From Acidobacteriota bacterium (GTDB taxonomy: Bacteria; Acidobacteriota; Terriglobia; UBA7540): DNA of 64,000 bases. The stretch covers positions 1 through 64,000 of the forward strand of contig JAKASG010000004.1 of the NCBI GenBank assembly GCA_021828285.1. Direction: 5' to 3'. The translations under genes were made by a program, and so were the position numbers. Shown here piece by piece: positions 45,198-55,556 of the stretch. Under the pieces are notes generated by a model that made no database searches, was not told the DNA's origin, and saw nothing but the letters and a program-made list of their open reading frames with translations. Positions within the stretch are counted from its first letter, which is position 1, and each line of letters starts with the position of its first letter.

Positions 45198-45471
45198 CGC
45201 GCGCAAACCCGCCGAACGCGGGAAAGAATCCAACGACGTTTAGTGTCGCACAGTTGCGCCCCGATTGCTGCGCCGGGCCACGGGCATTCGCTGTCGCAAT
45301 GATGCGCCCATCACTTCAGAACAGCTTCGTCCTGCGGGCCGCCCAAGGAAAGAGGAAAAAGGGCAGCGCGCTGTATTGAATTTTGAAACGTTGCTCGCGC
45401 GCAGCGGTGCATCACGGTCATCCGGCCGACTCGAGATGTTTTTTTATGCGTCGTGGACTACAATACGCGGC

Positions 45472-46824
45472 ATGGGGCTGGTGAATATTGCGCCCAAGCT
45501 GGCGCCTGAGGGCTACGAGCGAAATTTCGCGGAACTCAGTCCGCGGCTCACCTCGCAGCAGGCGCTGACTGAAGCAGCGCGCTGTCTTTATTGTTTCGAC
45601 GCGCCGTGCATTCAAGCCTGTCCGACGCGGATTGACGTTCCGGGTTTTATCCGAAAGATCTCATCGGCCAATCTGAAAGGCTCGGCGCGGCTTATCCTGA
45701 GCGCGAACGTTTTGGGTGAAAGCTGCGGGAGGGTTTGCCCGACGGAAGTGCTTTGCGAAGGCGCTTGCGTGCTGAACGGCACGGGGGCGAAGCCGGTTGA
45801 AATCGGCCGCCTCCAGCGCTACGCGGTGGATTACGCGCTCGACCGCGGCCTTCGGCTTTTCGAGCGCGGCGCACCGAACGGCCGGCGCGTCGCGTGCATC
45901 GGCGCGGGGCCGGCATCACTCGCTTGCGCGACGGAATTGGCGCAATGGGGCTATGAAGTCGCGATTTACGATCGCCAGGCGCTCGCGGGCGGCCTCAACA
46001 CATACGGAATCGCGGCTTACAAAACACGCGCTCAGGATAGCTTACGCGAAGTGAAGATGGTCGAAAACCTCGGGGTCAGGTTTCACCAAAACGTTGTGGT
46101 CGGGCGAGACGTTGCGCTCGCCCAGCTTGAAAAGAATTTTGACGCCATTCTCATCGCCGTCGGACTCGGCGAGACCTGGGACCTGACGCTCGAAGGCGAA
46201 GCGCTCGGTGGCGTGATCGGCGCAATGGCATTCATCGAGCGCACCAAGACGCTGCCCTTCGAGCAGGTGGACGTCGGCCGGCGCATCGCGGTCATCGGCG
46301 CCGGGAATACCGCGATTGACGTCGTCACCGCCGCGCGGCGCCTGGGTGCTGAAATCGTTTATCTCATCTACCGCCGCGATGAAAACTCCATGCCGGCGTT
46401 CGCTTATGAATATGAACTGGCGAAAAAAGACGGCGTCGCGTTCCTCTGGCAAACTCAGCCGGTGCGGATTCTGGGAAACAATGGAAGCGTCAGCGGGCTT
46501 GAATGCGTCCGCACGCGCACCCTGGGCAAAGGCCGCAGCGCTCACGTCGAAGGGGTTCCCAATTCACAGTTCGTGCTCGAAATTGATATGGTGGTCAAAG
46601 CGGTCGGCCAGCGCCCCGTCACCGATTTTCTAGGCGACATGCGGGGAATCGAAATCCGCTCCGGCCAGGTCGTCGTCAATCCCGAATCCCATCAGACAGG
46701 CAATCCGAAATATTTCGCCGCCGGAGATTGCGTGAATGGAGGGAAAGAAGTTGTGGACGCCGTAGCCGAAGGCATGCGCGCCGCGCGCGGCATCCATCAA
46801 TCCTTAAGCGCAAAAAAAACTTAG
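45472..46824 (+). CDS. preT: NADH-dependent pyrimidine dehydrogenase subunit PreT
   Basis: A 450-residue FAD/NADH subunit. The N-terminal Fe-S part has AARCLYCFDAPCIQACPTRIDVP and SCGRVCPTEVLCEGAC, the cysteine pattern shared with the GltD/DPD family. CIGAGPASLACATEL binds FAD and IAVIGAGNTAIDVVTAARRLGA binds NAD. VVKAVGQRP and KYFAAGDCVNGG end the FAD domain. With PreA it forms the bacterial dihydropyrimidine dehydrogenase, reducing uracil and thymine. The start is ATG 45472; it has no strong ribosome site. Confidence 0.88.
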   Translation: MGLVNIAPKLAPEGYERNFAELSPRLTSQQALTEAARCLYCFDAPCIQACPTRIDVPGFIRKISSANLKGSARLILSANVLGESCGRVCPTEVLCEGACVLNGTGAKPVEIGRLQRYAVDYALDRGLRLFERGAPNGRRVACIGAGPASLACATELAQWGYEVAIYDRQALAGGLNTYGIAAYKTRAQDSLREVKMVENLGVRFHQNVVVGRDVALAQLEKNFDAILIAVGLGETWDLTLEGEALGGVIGAMAFIERTKTLPFEQVDVGRRIAVIGAGNTAIDVVTAARRLGAEIVYLIYRRDENSMPAFAYEYELAKKDGVAFLWQTQPVRILGNNGSVSGLECVRTRTLGKGRSAHVEGVPNSQFVLEIDMVVKAVGQRPVTDFLGDMRGIEIRSGQVVVNPESHQTGNPKYFAAGDCVNGGKEVVDAVAEGMRAARGIHQSLSAKKT

Positions 46825-46848
46825 CGCGAGGCATTCAGGAGATTATTT

Positions 46849-48144
46849 ATGGCAGACCTTCGCATCGATTTTGCCGGCATCAAAAGTCCGAATCCCTTTT
46901 GGCTGGCATCGGGTCCTCCGACAAACACGGCGGGCCAGGTGATGCGCGCCTTCGAGGCGGGATGGGGCGGCGCGGTCTGGAAGACGGTCGGTGAGCCGAT
47001 CGTGAACACCGCTTCGCGTTACGGCGGAATCGATCTGGGCCCGCAAAAATTGATGGGCTTCAACAATATCGAACTCATCAGCGACCGGCCGATTGAAGAC
47101 AATCTCAGGGAAATTGCGGAAGTGAAGAAGCGCTTTCCCGACCGGGCGGTCATCGTCTCCCTGATGGTGGAATCGCGGCGTGCGGCGTGGCACGAAATGG
47201 TGAAGCGCACCGAAGACGCCGGCTGCGATGGGCTCGAACTGAATTTCGGCTGCCCGCACGGCATGAGCGAGCGCGGCATGGGTTCGGCCGTGGGACAAGT
47301 TCCGGAATACGCGACGATGATCACCGAATGGGTGAAGGAAGTGGCGCAGACTCCGGTAATCGTCAAGCTGACGCCTAATGTGACGGACGTCGCGCGCATG
47401 GCGCAAGCCGCGGAGCAGGGCGGCGCGGACGCCATCTCGCTGATTAACACGCTGAACAGCCTGATGGGCGTGGACCTCGAAACGTTTGCGCCGCGCCCGG
47501 CCGTGGCAGGGAAATCGAGCCACGGCGGTTATTGCGGCCCGGCGGTGAAGCCCATCGCGCTTCACATGGTCGCCGCCTGCGCGCAGAAAGTGAAGATTCC
47601 GATCAGCGGCATCGGTGGAATCGCCGGCTGGAAGGATGCCGCGGAATTCATTTCGCTCGGCGCAACGTCGCTTCAGGTCTGCACCGCTGCGATGCACTAC
47701 GGATTTCGCATCGTCGAAGATATGACGGACGGGCTGAACGATTATCTCGACCGGAAAGGATTCGCGAGTTTGGGTGAACTGCGCGGCCGCGCGACCGCGA
47801 ATGTCAGGGACTGGGGCGATCTCGATCTGAACTATAAAATCATCGCAACAATCGATTCCGGCCTTTGCATCGGCTGCCACTTGTGCTACGTCGCCTGCGA
47901 AGACGGCGCGCATCAGTGCATTGAGGAATATCCTGGCGCAACGAGCGAGAAGCGCATTCCGCGCGTGATCGAAGAAGAATGCGTCGGCTGCAATCTCTGT
48001 GCGCTCGTCTGCCCGGTGGAAGGGTGCATCACAATGCGGGAAGTAAGTACCGGAAAGCCGGCGACAACCTGGAACGATCGCATGCGGCGCGTTCAGCGTG
48101 AATCGGGCGTTGCTTACACGCCGTCTTTGTGGGGAAGCCTCTGA
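46849..48144 (+). CDS. preA: dihydropyrimidine dehydrogenase catalytic subunit PreA
   Basis: A 431-residue FMN barrel with a C-terminal ferredoxin domain. LRIDFAGIKSPNPFWLASGPPTNT is the DHOD-like start, LNFGCPHGM holds the catalytic Cys region, and PISGIGGIAGWKDAAEFISLGATSLQVCTA binds FMN phosphate. Two 4Fe-4S motifs follow, CIGCHLCYVACEDGAHQC and CVGCNLCALVCPVEGC. It lies 24 bases after preT and works with it. The stop overlaps the convergent rpiA gene by about 31 bases. Confidence 0.93.
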   Translation: MADLRIDFAGIKSPNPFWLASGPPTNTAGQVMRAFEAGWGGAVWKTVGEPIVNTASRYGGIDLGPQKLMGFNNIELISDRPIEDNLREIAEVKKRFPDRAVIVSLMVESRRAAWHEMVKRTEDAGCDGLELNFGCPHGMSERGMGSAVGQVPEYATMITEWVKEVAQTPVIVKLTPNVTDVARMAQAAEQGGADAISLINTLNSLMGVDLETFAPRPAVAGKSSHGGYCGPAVKPIALHMVAACAQKVKIPISGIGGIAGWKDAAEFISLGATSLQVCTAAMHYGFRIVEDMTDGLNDYLDRKGFASLGELRGRATANVRDWGDLDLNYKIIATIDSGLCIGCHLCYVACEDGAHQCIEEYPGATSEKRIPRVIEEECVGCNLCALVCPVEGCITMREVSTGKPATTWNDRMRRVQRESGVAYTPSLWGSL

Positions 48145-48821
48145 GCGCGCCGGCTTAACTCAATGATTTCCCGCCCTCGGGCGATCAAAGCAACGGTGGC
48201 GAGTCCGATAAACATTCCGTGCTCGACGATCCCGGGTGTTTCGCTCAGCCTTTCGGCGAGAGCCGGCGGATCGGAAATCCGGCCGAAGTGGCAATCAAGA
48301 ATGTGATGGCCTTCATCGGTCACGAACGGCCTGCCGTCCGCCTGGCGAAGCTCGACCGTCGCGCCGAGCGCTTCGATTTCCCTCTTTACCAAAGGCTCGG
48401 CGAAAGAAATCACTTCGACAGGGACTGGAAATTTACCGAGCGTCTGGACGAGCTTGCCCGAATCGCCGATGATCACGACTTGCCGCGACGCCGACGCCAC
48501 AACTTTTTCGTGCAGCAATGCGCCTCCGCCGCCCTTGATCAGCGAGAGGTCCCCATCCACTTCATCCGCGCCGTCTATAGTGACGTCAATTTGCCGCGCT
48601 TCGCTGAATGTAATCAGCGGAATTCCGAGACTCCCGGCCAGCTCGCGAGTATGATTCGAAGTGGGAATTCCGCGAATGTTGAGGCCGGCACGCACGCGCT
48701 CGCCCAGCAGGCGCACCGCGTATGCCGCAGTCGAGCCTGAGCCGAGGCCGACAATGTTGCCATCTCGAACGAAGCGAAGGCTCGCTCGCGCGGCGGCTTC
48801 TTTTTCCAAATCATTCGACAT
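48114..48821 (-). CDS. rpiA: ribose-5-phosphate isomerase A
   Basis: A 235-residue enzyme interconverting ribose-5-phosphate and ribulose-5-phosphate. IVGLGSGSTAAYAVRLLGE, GIPTSNHTRELA, DVTIDGADEVDGDLSLIKGGGGALLHEKVVA and the C-terminal IVEHGMFIGLA give every family motif, including the catalytic Asp, Glu and Lys. The gene follows ackA on the same strand, about 110 bases after it, and supplies pentose phosphates to the phosphoketolase route. Confidence 0.95.
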   Translation of the reverse strand: MSNDLEKEAAARASLRFVRDGNIVGLGSGSTAAYAVRLLGERVRAGLNIRGIPTSNHTRELAGSLGIPLITFSEARQIDVTIDGADEVDGDLSLIKGGGGALLHEKVVASASRQVVIIGDSGKLVQTLGKFPVPVEVISFAEPLVKREIEALGATVELRQADGRPFVTDEGHHILDCHFGRISDPPALAERLSETPGIVEHGMFIGLATVALIARGREIIELSRRAQRLPHKDGV

Positions 48822-48934
48822 AGAGCTTTATTCTGCAACCGCCTCCGGTTACTTTAGCTCTTCTACGGCCGCGATACCACGGTCATGCTTGCAAAGAAAC
48901 CGACATCAGTCGAAGCAAGCACAATTTGACGGCA

Positions 48935-50161
48935 TCACGGGCGTGGCAATTCGAGGATGCACCGCAGCGTATCCTGGGCGATGAGAAGCTCTTCGTCGGT
49001 GGGAATCACCCATACGGCCGGGCGCGAGTCAGAGGGGCTGATTTCCGCTTCGATGCCAATGGCTTTCGCATTCGCAGCGTCATTCAGCTTAATGCCCAAC
49101 GCGCCGAGCAGCCGGCAAATTCTTGCGCGGATCTCCGGTGAATTTTCTCCAATTCCACCGGCAAAAATCAGGGCATCGGCCCCGTCGAGCGCGGCGTAAT
49201 ACGCCGCAACATATTTTGCGACGCGATAGCAGAAGACGTCCAAAGCTGCGCGCGCGTGGCCGTTGCCTTCCTGAGCGGCGCCGAGGACTTGTCGCATATC
49301 TTCCGAAACTCCTGACAAGGCGAGCAATCCGCTTTTCTCATTGAGCGTTTTCTCGGCGTCTTGCACAGAGAGATTGAAGAGCTTGAGGGCGTGCAACACG
49401 GCGCCCGCGTCCACGTCTCCCGTGCGAGTGCCCATCAGAAGCCCTTCGAGCGGCGTGAATCCCATCGAAGTATCCACGGATTTCCCGCGCTCAATGGCGC
49501 AAACCGAGCAGCCGTTGCCGAGATGGCAGGTTATCAGCTTAAAGTCGGCCGGCGAGGCGCGCCGCAGGCTTGCAAAGCGATTCATGAGGTAGCGATGCGA
49601 AGTCCCGTGGAAACCGTATCGCCGAATATGCGCGCCTTCATACCAGGCCCACGGCAGGCCATAAAGATAGGCGCGCGCAGGAAGCGTCTGGTGAAACGCC
49701 GTATCGAAGACCGCGACGTGGATTGCTTTCGGCAAGCGTTCGCGGCTGGCAAAATAGCCTTCGAGATTTTTGGGGTTGTGGAGCGGCGCAAGGTCATTGC
49801 AAGCGCGAATGCGAAGGAGCGTCGAATCGTCAATTACCACCGATTGATGGAAGTATTCTCCGCCGTGAACAATGCGGTGGCCGACGCCATGAATCTCCTC
49901 CGCATGATTCAGAACACCCTCAGCCGTCATCCATTCAAAAGCGGCGTCGAGTGCGTCGCCGTGGTTCCGCGCCTGGACCTTTTTGGCCTTGGCGGGATTC
50001 GGCCCGGCGGCGCCCTTCAGCAGCGCCTCAGGCTCGCCAATCCTCTCGATCGAAGCTCGCGCCAGCACGCGATCCGAGTGCGCCGCCATTTGCTCCGGGC
50101 TGGTCTCGATGAGCCGGAGCTTCACGGTGGAGCTTCCGCAATTGAGCACCAGGATGGTCAT
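48935..50161 (-). CDS. ackA: acetate kinase
   Basis: A 408-residue kinase making ATP and acetate from acetyl phosphate. [100 protein letters not shown] and [13 protein letters not shown] are the canonical motifs. The ATG at 50161 overlaps the stop of xfp (ATGA), so the two are translationally coupled and acetyl phosphate passes from one enzyme to the next. Confidence 0.96.
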   Translation of the reverse strand: MTILVLNCGSSTVKLRLIETSPEQMAAHSDRVLARASIERIGEPEALLKGAAGPNPAKAKKVQARNHGDALDAAFEWMTAEGVLNHAEEIHGVGHRIVHGGEYFHQSVVIDDSTLLRIRACNDLAPLHNPKNLEGYFASRERLPKAIHVAVFDTAFHQTLPARAYLYGLPWAWYEGAHIRRYGFHGTSHRYLMNRFASLRRASPADFKLITCHLGNGCSVCAIERGKSVDTSMGFTPLEGLLMGTRTGDVDAGAVLHALKLFNLSVQDAEKTLNEKSGLLALSGVSEDMRQVLGAAQEGNGHARAALDVFCYRVAKYVAAYYAALDGADALIFAGGIGENSPEIRARICRLLGALGIKLNDAANAKAIGIEAEISPSDSRPAVWVIPTDEELLIAQDTLRCILELPRP

Positions 50162-52575
50162 TCGGCGCCGGCGAGCTGGCGAAAGGGCCATTTCCAGTTG
50201 GACAATTCCGGCCGGTCAATGCCGTTCTCCTCGGCGTAGGCGGAGCAGTCCGTAATCTGGTCGAGCAGCCACTCCTTGACGTGCGCTCCCGAACTCTGCA
50301 GCCTTGCCACACGGTCAATCACATCAATCGCCAGGCTGAAGCGGTCCACCTGATTCAGGATGGCCAATTGCAGCGGCGTATTGATGCTTCCTCTCTCCTT
50401 ATAGCCGCGGACGTGGAGATCGCCATGGTTCGTCCGGCGATAAGTCAGCTTGTGAATGAGCCACGGATAACTGTGAAAGTTGAAAATGATGGGCTTGTTC
50501 ACGGTAAAGAGCGAATCGAAATCTCGATCGCTAAGGCCGTGCGGATGCTCGCTCGAAGGCTGAAGCTTGAACAAGTCCACGACATTGACGAAGCGGATTC
50601 TCAGGTCAGGAAACTTCTCCCGCAAAATCGCGGTGGCCGCGAGCGCCTCCGCCGTCGCGACATCACCCGCACTCGCCATGACCACGTCCGGCTCGGAGCC
50701 TTGATCGTTGCTCGCCCAATCCCAAATGCCGACGCCTTTAGTGCAGTGCCGGATCGCCGCATCCATATTCAAATACTGGAGGTGCGGTTGCTTGTCCGCG
50801 ACAATCACATTCACGTAATCCACGCTGCGCAGGCAATGGTCCGCCACGCTCAGCAGGCAGTTTGCATCGGGAGGCAGGTAGATGCGAGTCACTTCGGCGC
50901 TCTTATTCGTCACCACGTCGAGAAAGCCCGGATCCTGGTGCGTAAAGCCGTTATGATCCTGCCGCCACACGACCGAGGTGATCAGGTAATTCAGCGAGGC
51001 AATGGGCGCGCGCCAGCTCACATCCGTTTTGCACTTCTCCAGCCACTTCGCGTGCTGGTTGAACATCGAATCCACGATGTGGATGAAGGCTTCGTAGCTC
51101 GAAAGGAATCCGTGCCGGCCGGTCAGCAAATATCCCTCAAGCCATCCTTCAAGCGTGTGCTCACTCAGCATCTCCATGACTCTGCCGTCGAGCGCTAATT
51201 CGCCGCCATCCGCATCTTCGGGAAGCATTTTGGCGAGCCAGGTTTTCTTGCTCGCTTCATAAACCGCCTGGAGGCGGTTTGAGGCCGTCTCATCGGGGCC
51301 GAAAACTCGAAAATTGCCTGGGTTCATGAGCAGCACGTCTCGCAGGTACTGGCCGAGCAGCGCCGTCGGCGAAGTCTCGGTCGTACCGGGATTTTCAACA
51401 CCGACGGCGTAAGTGCGAAAATCCGGCAACCGCAACGGGATTCGCACGAGCCCTCCGTTTGCGACGGGATTCGCGCTCATGCGCTTCGAGCCGCGCGGCG
51501 AAAGAGCTCGTAACTCTTCGGCCAGGCGGCCGGTCGAGTCAAAAAGCTCTTGTGGCCGGTAGCTTCGCATCCATGCTTCAAGCTGTTGCAGGTGTTCCTG
51601 ATGCTCGCGCACATCAGGAATCGGCACCTGATGCGCTCTCCAGTAGCCTTCCACCTTGTGGCCATCCACTTCCTTAGGCCCCGTCCAGCCCTTGGGAGTT
51701 CGCAGAATGACCATCGGCCATGCGGGGCGCTGGGTGATCGCTTCGCTCCGGCATTTATCCTGAATCGCGCGGATTTCATTCACCGAGCGCTCGAGCGCGG
51801 CGGCCAACTGCTGATGGACCGACGCGGGATCATCTCCTTCCACCGTGTACGGCGTCCAGCCATAGCCCTTGAAGAGATCCTGAAGCTCTTCGGGAGAAAT
51901 TCTCGCCAGGATGGTCGCATTGGCGATTTTATAGCCGTTCAAGTGCAAGATCGGCAGAACAGCGCCATCGCGAACGGGGTTCAAAAATTTGTTGGAGTGC
52001 CATGAGGTCGCGAGCGGTCCCGTTTCGGCTTCGCCATCGCCCACTACGACAGCGACAATCAGGTTTGGCTTGTCAAACGCCGCTCCGAAGGCATGCGAAA
52101 TGCTATAACCCAGCTCGCCGCCTTCATGAATGGAGCCCGGTGTCTCGGGCGTACAGTGGCTTCCAATCCCGCCCGGAAAAGAGAATTGGCGGAAAAATTT
52201 GCGCATTCCCTCCTCGTCCTGGCTTATTTCAGGATAGACCTCGGAATAAGTGCCTTCGAGATAGGAGTTCGCGAGGACGGCGGGCGCGCCGTGGCCGGGA
52301 CCGGAAATGTAGATCATGTCAAGATCGTATTTCCTGATGAGGCGGTTCAAATGCACCCAGACCAGCGACTGGCCGGGATCAGATCCCCAATGGCCGAGCA
52401 ATCTGCGCTTGATGTGCTCCGGCTTCAACGGCTCTTTGAGCAGCGGATTGTCGCGCAGGTAAAGCATGCCGACTGAAAGATAGTTTGCCGCCCGCCAGTG
52501 AGCGTCGAGCTTGCGAAGTTCGTCTTGTGCGAGCGGCGCCGCGCCCGCTTCTCCATTCAACTTCGCTATCTGCAT
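50158..52575 (-). CDS. xfp: xylulose-5-phosphate/fructose-6-phosphate phosphoketolase
   Basis: An 805-residue thiamine diphosphate enzyme cleaving xylulose-5-phosphate or fructose-6-phosphate with phosphate to acetyl phosphate. The N-terminal [82 protein letters not shown] (ThDP motif) and [13 protein letters not shown] are hallmark. The C-terminal half contains [11 protein letters not shown] and [41 protein letters not shown] 52575 follows GAGGAGG about ten bases upstream. Confidence 0.96.
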   Translation of the reverse strand: MQIAKLNGEAGAAPLAQDELRKLDAHWRAANYLSVGMLYLRDNPLLKEPLKPEHIKRRLLGHWGSDPGQSLVWVHLNRLIRKYDLDMIYISGPGHGAPAVLANSYLEGTYSEVYPEISQDEEGMRKFFRQFSFPGGIGSHCTPETPGSIHEGGELGYSISHAFGAAFDKPNLIVAVVVGDGEAETGPLATSWHSNKFLNPVRDGAVLPILHLNGYKIANATILARISPEELQDLFKGYGWTPYTVEGDDPASVHQQLAAALERSVNEIRAIQDKCRSEAITQRPAWPMVILRTPKGWTGPKEVDGHKVEGYWRAHQVPIPDVREHQEHLQQLEAWMRSYRPQELFDSTGRLAEELRALSPRGSKRMSANPVANGGLVRIPLRLPDFRTYAVGVENPGTTETSPTALLGQYLRDVLLMNPGNFRVFGPDETASNRLQAVYEASKKTWLAKMLPEDADGGELALDGRVMEMLSEHTLEGWLEGYLLTGRHGFLSSYEAFIHIVDSMFNQHAKWLEKCKTDVSWRAPIASLNYLITSVVWRQDHNGFTHQDPGFLDVVTNKSAEVTRIYLPPDANCLLSVADHCLRSVDYVNVIVADKQPHLQYLNMDAAIRHCTKGVGIWDWASNDQGSEPDVVMASAGDVATAEALAATAILREKFPDLRIRFVNVVDLFKLQPSSEHPHGLSDRDFDSLFTVNKPIIFNFHSYPWLIHKLTYRRTNHGDLHVRGYKERGSINTPLQLAILNQVDRFSLAIDVIDRVARLQSSGAHVKEWLLDQITDCSAYAEENGIDRPELSNWKWPFRQLAGAE

Positions 52576-52704
52576 GGATTGTGATCCTCCTCGTTCCATC
52601 ATGCGCCATCCGCAGGAAATTTGGAAATCGGGAGGACCCAGCCGCGGGCGACGCATACTTCGACTTTGACGACATTGAAGCGCCTTCAGGCTTTTTGCGG
52701 GCGA

Positions 52705-54042
52705 CTATTTTGGGTTACGAATAAAGCGCGGGCCCGGGCTTCCGGAAGATCCCGGCGAACGGCCTTTCAGAAGCATCCGCGCGCTCGCCACCGTCCGCCG
52801 TTTTTGGGGAGAAGGCTGCAAGAGCAACTTCAAGGCGCGGAGCAATTGCGCGTCGTTGCTCTGACGAATTTGCTCCGCGGTCATACTCCGCTCCATGAGC
52901 GGAAACACAGGCAAAGCGCCGGGCGGTAACGGAACTACCACATTCGGCACGATGCCCTTATGCCAGATGACGTGACCCGCAGGCGTGATCCACTCTTCGA
53001 TCGCGAGCAGCAGGGCCGAGCCGTCCGAAAGCTTGAACTCTCTTAACACCGTCCCGGTGCCGAAGGTAGTCTCGCCCACGAGGAGCGCCCGGCGCCCATC
53101 CTGCAACGCGCCCGCGACAATCTCCGCGGCGCTGGCCGTTCCGCCGTTGACCAGGACGACCATCGGAATTTCCTTCGCTTCGCCGCCCGGCCTCACGGGA
53201 ATCGCCTTCTCCTGGCCCTTCGCGTTTCGCACGATCAGGACATTGCCGCCCTTCAGAAACTCGCTGGCCGCTTTGATCGCTTCCTGCAGCAACCCTCCGG
53301 GGTTGTCCCGCAAATCCAGGATGACGGCTGTCGCGGCGCTCTTCTTGACGGCGATCAATGTCTGGCGCAACTCGCTCCCTGCGCCGTCGCCGAAACTCGA
53401 GATGCGCACATCCGCGATGGTCGTGCCCGGCACCATTTGCCAGGTCACATTCTGAAGTTTAATCGTTGCGCGGGTCAGGGTGACTTGGATCGTTTCGCCG
53501 GCTGCCAAGCGAAAAATGGTGAGCGTCACTTTCGACCCTTTGGGTCCTGCAATCATCGCTACAACCTGGTCGAGAGGCAGGCCGGTGATTTCGCGGCCGT
53601 TGACACGCAAAATGATGTCGCCGGCTCTCAGCCCTGCTCGCTCCGCGGGCGACCCATCGAACGGCGCCACGATGACGACGTGTCCCTCTTTCATCTGAAT
53701 TTTCGCGCCGATCCCTTCGTACTTGCTGCGCTGCATCTGCAGCATCTCTCGGACCATTTGCGGGCTGAGGAAACGGCTGTGGCCTGTGTCACCGAGTGAA
53801 TTGACGATGCCGCTGATCGCGCCATACGTCATTCGGCGCGGCTGCTCGGCCGCGCGATCCACGTAGTAGTGATGGATCAAGGCCAGGGCTTGCGATATCA
53901 ACGGGAAATTGAGCTGTCCGTCGATCACGGGGGATGCAACGTCCGCGACGCGCGCTAACGCCACGCCCACGATTAGCCCCACGAACAAAGCCAGCAGCGT
54001 GCTCGCGCCTCTAATCCCGGTTCTTTTTTCTGAAGGTTGCAT
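52705..54042 (-). CDS. S41-family C-terminal-processing protease-like protein, catalytic Lys replaced
   Basis: A 445-residue exported protein. A membrane anchor or signal (STLLALFVGLIVGVALARV) is followed by a helical part, a PDZ domain (about 130-215; EGIGAKIQMKEGHVVIVAPFDGSPAERAGLRAGDIILRVNG) and the S41 core. The nucleophile is Ser304 in NGGTASAAEIVAGAL. The general base should be Lys 25 residues later in FGKG; here FGTGTVLREF has Thr329. The family fold is otherwise intact, and this FGTG form may define a clade with a changed dyad. The Ser/Pro/Arg-rich end is about 30 residues longer than the fold needs. Confidence 0.85.
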   Translation of the reverse strand: MQPSEKRTGIRGASTLLALFVGLIVGVALARVADVASPVIDGQLNFPLISQALALIHHYYVDRAAEQPRRMTYGAISGIVNSLGDTGHSRFLSPQMVREMLQMQRSKYEGIGAKIQMKEGHVVIVAPFDGSPAERAGLRAGDIILRVNGREITGLPLDQVVAMIAGPKGSKVTLTIFRLAAGETIQVTLTRATIKLQNVTWQMVPGTTIADVRISSFGDGAGSELRQTLIAVKKSAATAVILDLRDNPGGLLQEAIKAASEFLKGGNVLIVRNAKGQEKAIPVRPGGEAKEIPMVVLVNGGTASAAEIVAGALQDGRRALLVGETTFGTGTVLREFKLSDGSALLLAIEEWITPAGHVIWHKGIVPNVVVPLPPGALPVFPLMERSMTAEQIRQSNDAQLLRALKLLLQPSPQKRRTVASARMLLKGRSPGSSGSPGPRFIRNPK

Positions 54043-54072
54043 CGGCTATCCCCTCATCCAGTGTAGCTTAGG

Positions 54073-55311
54073 TCAAGGAGTGGAAGGCTTTGGAGAAGCC
54101 GGACGCTGGAAGTTCAGGAATCGCTCGGCAACGAATTCGCTCGTGATGGGTTCGCCGCTTAGCAGCATCGCCAGCAATTCGCCTCCGAGCACCTCCGGGG
54201 CGATGACGATATCCGGCTGCACGAGCTTGATGCGCTCAATATGCTTGCTGTCGTTGATGGCGACTACGGTTTTGGCTTTGCTCTTAAGCTCTTTCACGGC
54301 CAACGAGATGAAAGCATTGTCGGAATCATCCACGCGCATGGCAATGACCGCCTGGGCGTCGACGGCGTCCGCCTGACGTAACGTTTCAAGGCTGTTGGCG
54401 TCACCCACAATCAGATCGGCATCGTCAACCTCGCCTGACGGCGGCTGTTGAGGCAGGATGAAAGTCACTGCCTGGTTGCGGCGCTTGAGCTCCCGATAAG
54501 TGTTGTAAGCGAGAGGCGTGGATCCGATGACGATAAAGTGATTCGATCTTTTCATGCGCTTCGCCTTTCTGGACATGATGCGCCCAATCATCGGTGTGAT
54601 GATCGCGGTCACGGAAGTGGCGAACACCGCAAGGCCGAGGATGATCACCGAAATCGTGAAAAGTCTTGCTTCCCGCGAGCTCGGGATGATGTCGCCGTAC
54701 CCCACGGTCCCCATCGTGACCACTGAAAAATAGAATGCGGTCACAATGTCCTTGATGGGCGGCGAGAACTGGGCGCCGAGATAGAGCGAGCCGAAGACCG
54801 CGTAAATCAGAAGCATCAGGGTGCTGGTGATGGCAAAAAGGGTTCCCGCGGCGAGGCTGCTCCGGTCAAACCTGTGGTAAGCCAGCAGCAACGCGACCAG
54901 CAGGACGCCGTCGTAATAGATCAGCAAGTGGCTGGAATAAGAGTGCCCAAGAAGCGCCGCGCTCAGAATGGTGGAGGACGTCAGCACCAGCGCGATGATC
55001 CACGACAACCGGGACCGGAAGAGCAATCCCACCGACATGATGATCATTCCCACGCCGATCAGGACGTAGGGCAGGCTGGCGGGACGCAGTTCGAGAATGT
55101 GCTGAGGGAAATCGGAGAGCAGGACGCTCTCCTGAAACCGGATCCCGAGCCATACGATAAACGCGCCGGAGACCGCCAGCGCGAGTGAGAGCGGAACATG
55201 GGGAAACCAATAATGCGCCCGAGCGATTTTATGGACACGTCTCCCCAGCCGTCGCATCCGCGCGACCGGGCTCAACGCAAAATCCCACACCGCCGGTCTA
55301 TGCTGGGCCAT
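54073..55311 (-). CDS. kch: Kch-type potassium channel with RCK domain
   Basis: A 412-residue membrane protein with six hydrophobic segments (about 30-235). The selectivity filter TMGTVGYGDIIPS sits between the last two. The cytosolic RCK domain follows (about 265-400), starting NHFIVIGSTPLAYNTYREL. As in E. coli Kch the usual GxGxxG is replaced, and the later sections VIAMRVDDSDNAFISLAVKELKSKAKTVVAINDSKH and LVQPDIVIAPEVLGGELLAMLL align with Kch throughout. It lies 30 bases upstream of the S41 protease gene on the same strand. Confidence 0.88.
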   Translation of the reverse strand: MAQHRPAVWDFALSPVARMRRLGRRVHKIARAHYWFPHVPLSLALAVSGAFIVWLGIRFQESVLLSDFPQHILELRPASLPYVLIGVGMIIMSVGLLFRSRLSWIIALVLTSSTILSAALLGHSYSSHLLIYYDGVLLVALLLAYHRFDRSSLAAGTLFAITSTLMLLIYAVFGSLYLGAQFSPPIKDIVTAFYFSVVTMGTVGYGDIIPSSREARLFTISVIILGLAVFATSVTAIITPMIGRIMSRKAKRMKRSNHFIVIGSTPLAYNTYRELKRRNQAVTFILPQQPPSGEVDDADLIVGDANSLETLRQADAVDAQAVIAMRVDDSDNAFISLAVKELKSKAKTVVAINDSKHIERIKLVQPDIVIAPEVLGGELLAMLLSGEPITSEFVAERFLNFQRPASPKPSTP

Positions 55312-55556
55312 CGCTCCGGTCCTTGCAAAGTTTAACCGCTTCCCAGCGATCCGGAAATGCGTTCCCTCGCTGGAACATCTCCCAATGGTTCTATACCCGC
55401 GCGGCTGCTCACCCTTACGCCGGCATCCCGCCCCTTCGCGGACCCGATGCTGGCATGGGCATCAAACCGCAGCGGCTGAGCGCTGAGGGCGGTGGGAGAA
55501 TTGAGCAGCGAACGTCAGCAATCGAAAATCGGAATCGCAAGCTGAGAGATGGCGCG
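55312..55556. other. intergenic region between kch and the BNR-repeat gene
   Basis: About 245 bases separate the BNR-repeat gene from kch, both on the minus strand. I see no recognisable gene, RNA or strong promoter in it. Short GC-rich stretches may form a hairpin terminator for the BNR-repeat gene but none stands out. Confidence 0.35.

Noticed and set aside
46843-47913. Open frame of 356 codons antisense to preA
   Set aside because: It mirrors a gene with full FMN and ferredoxin motifs and shows no domain of its own.
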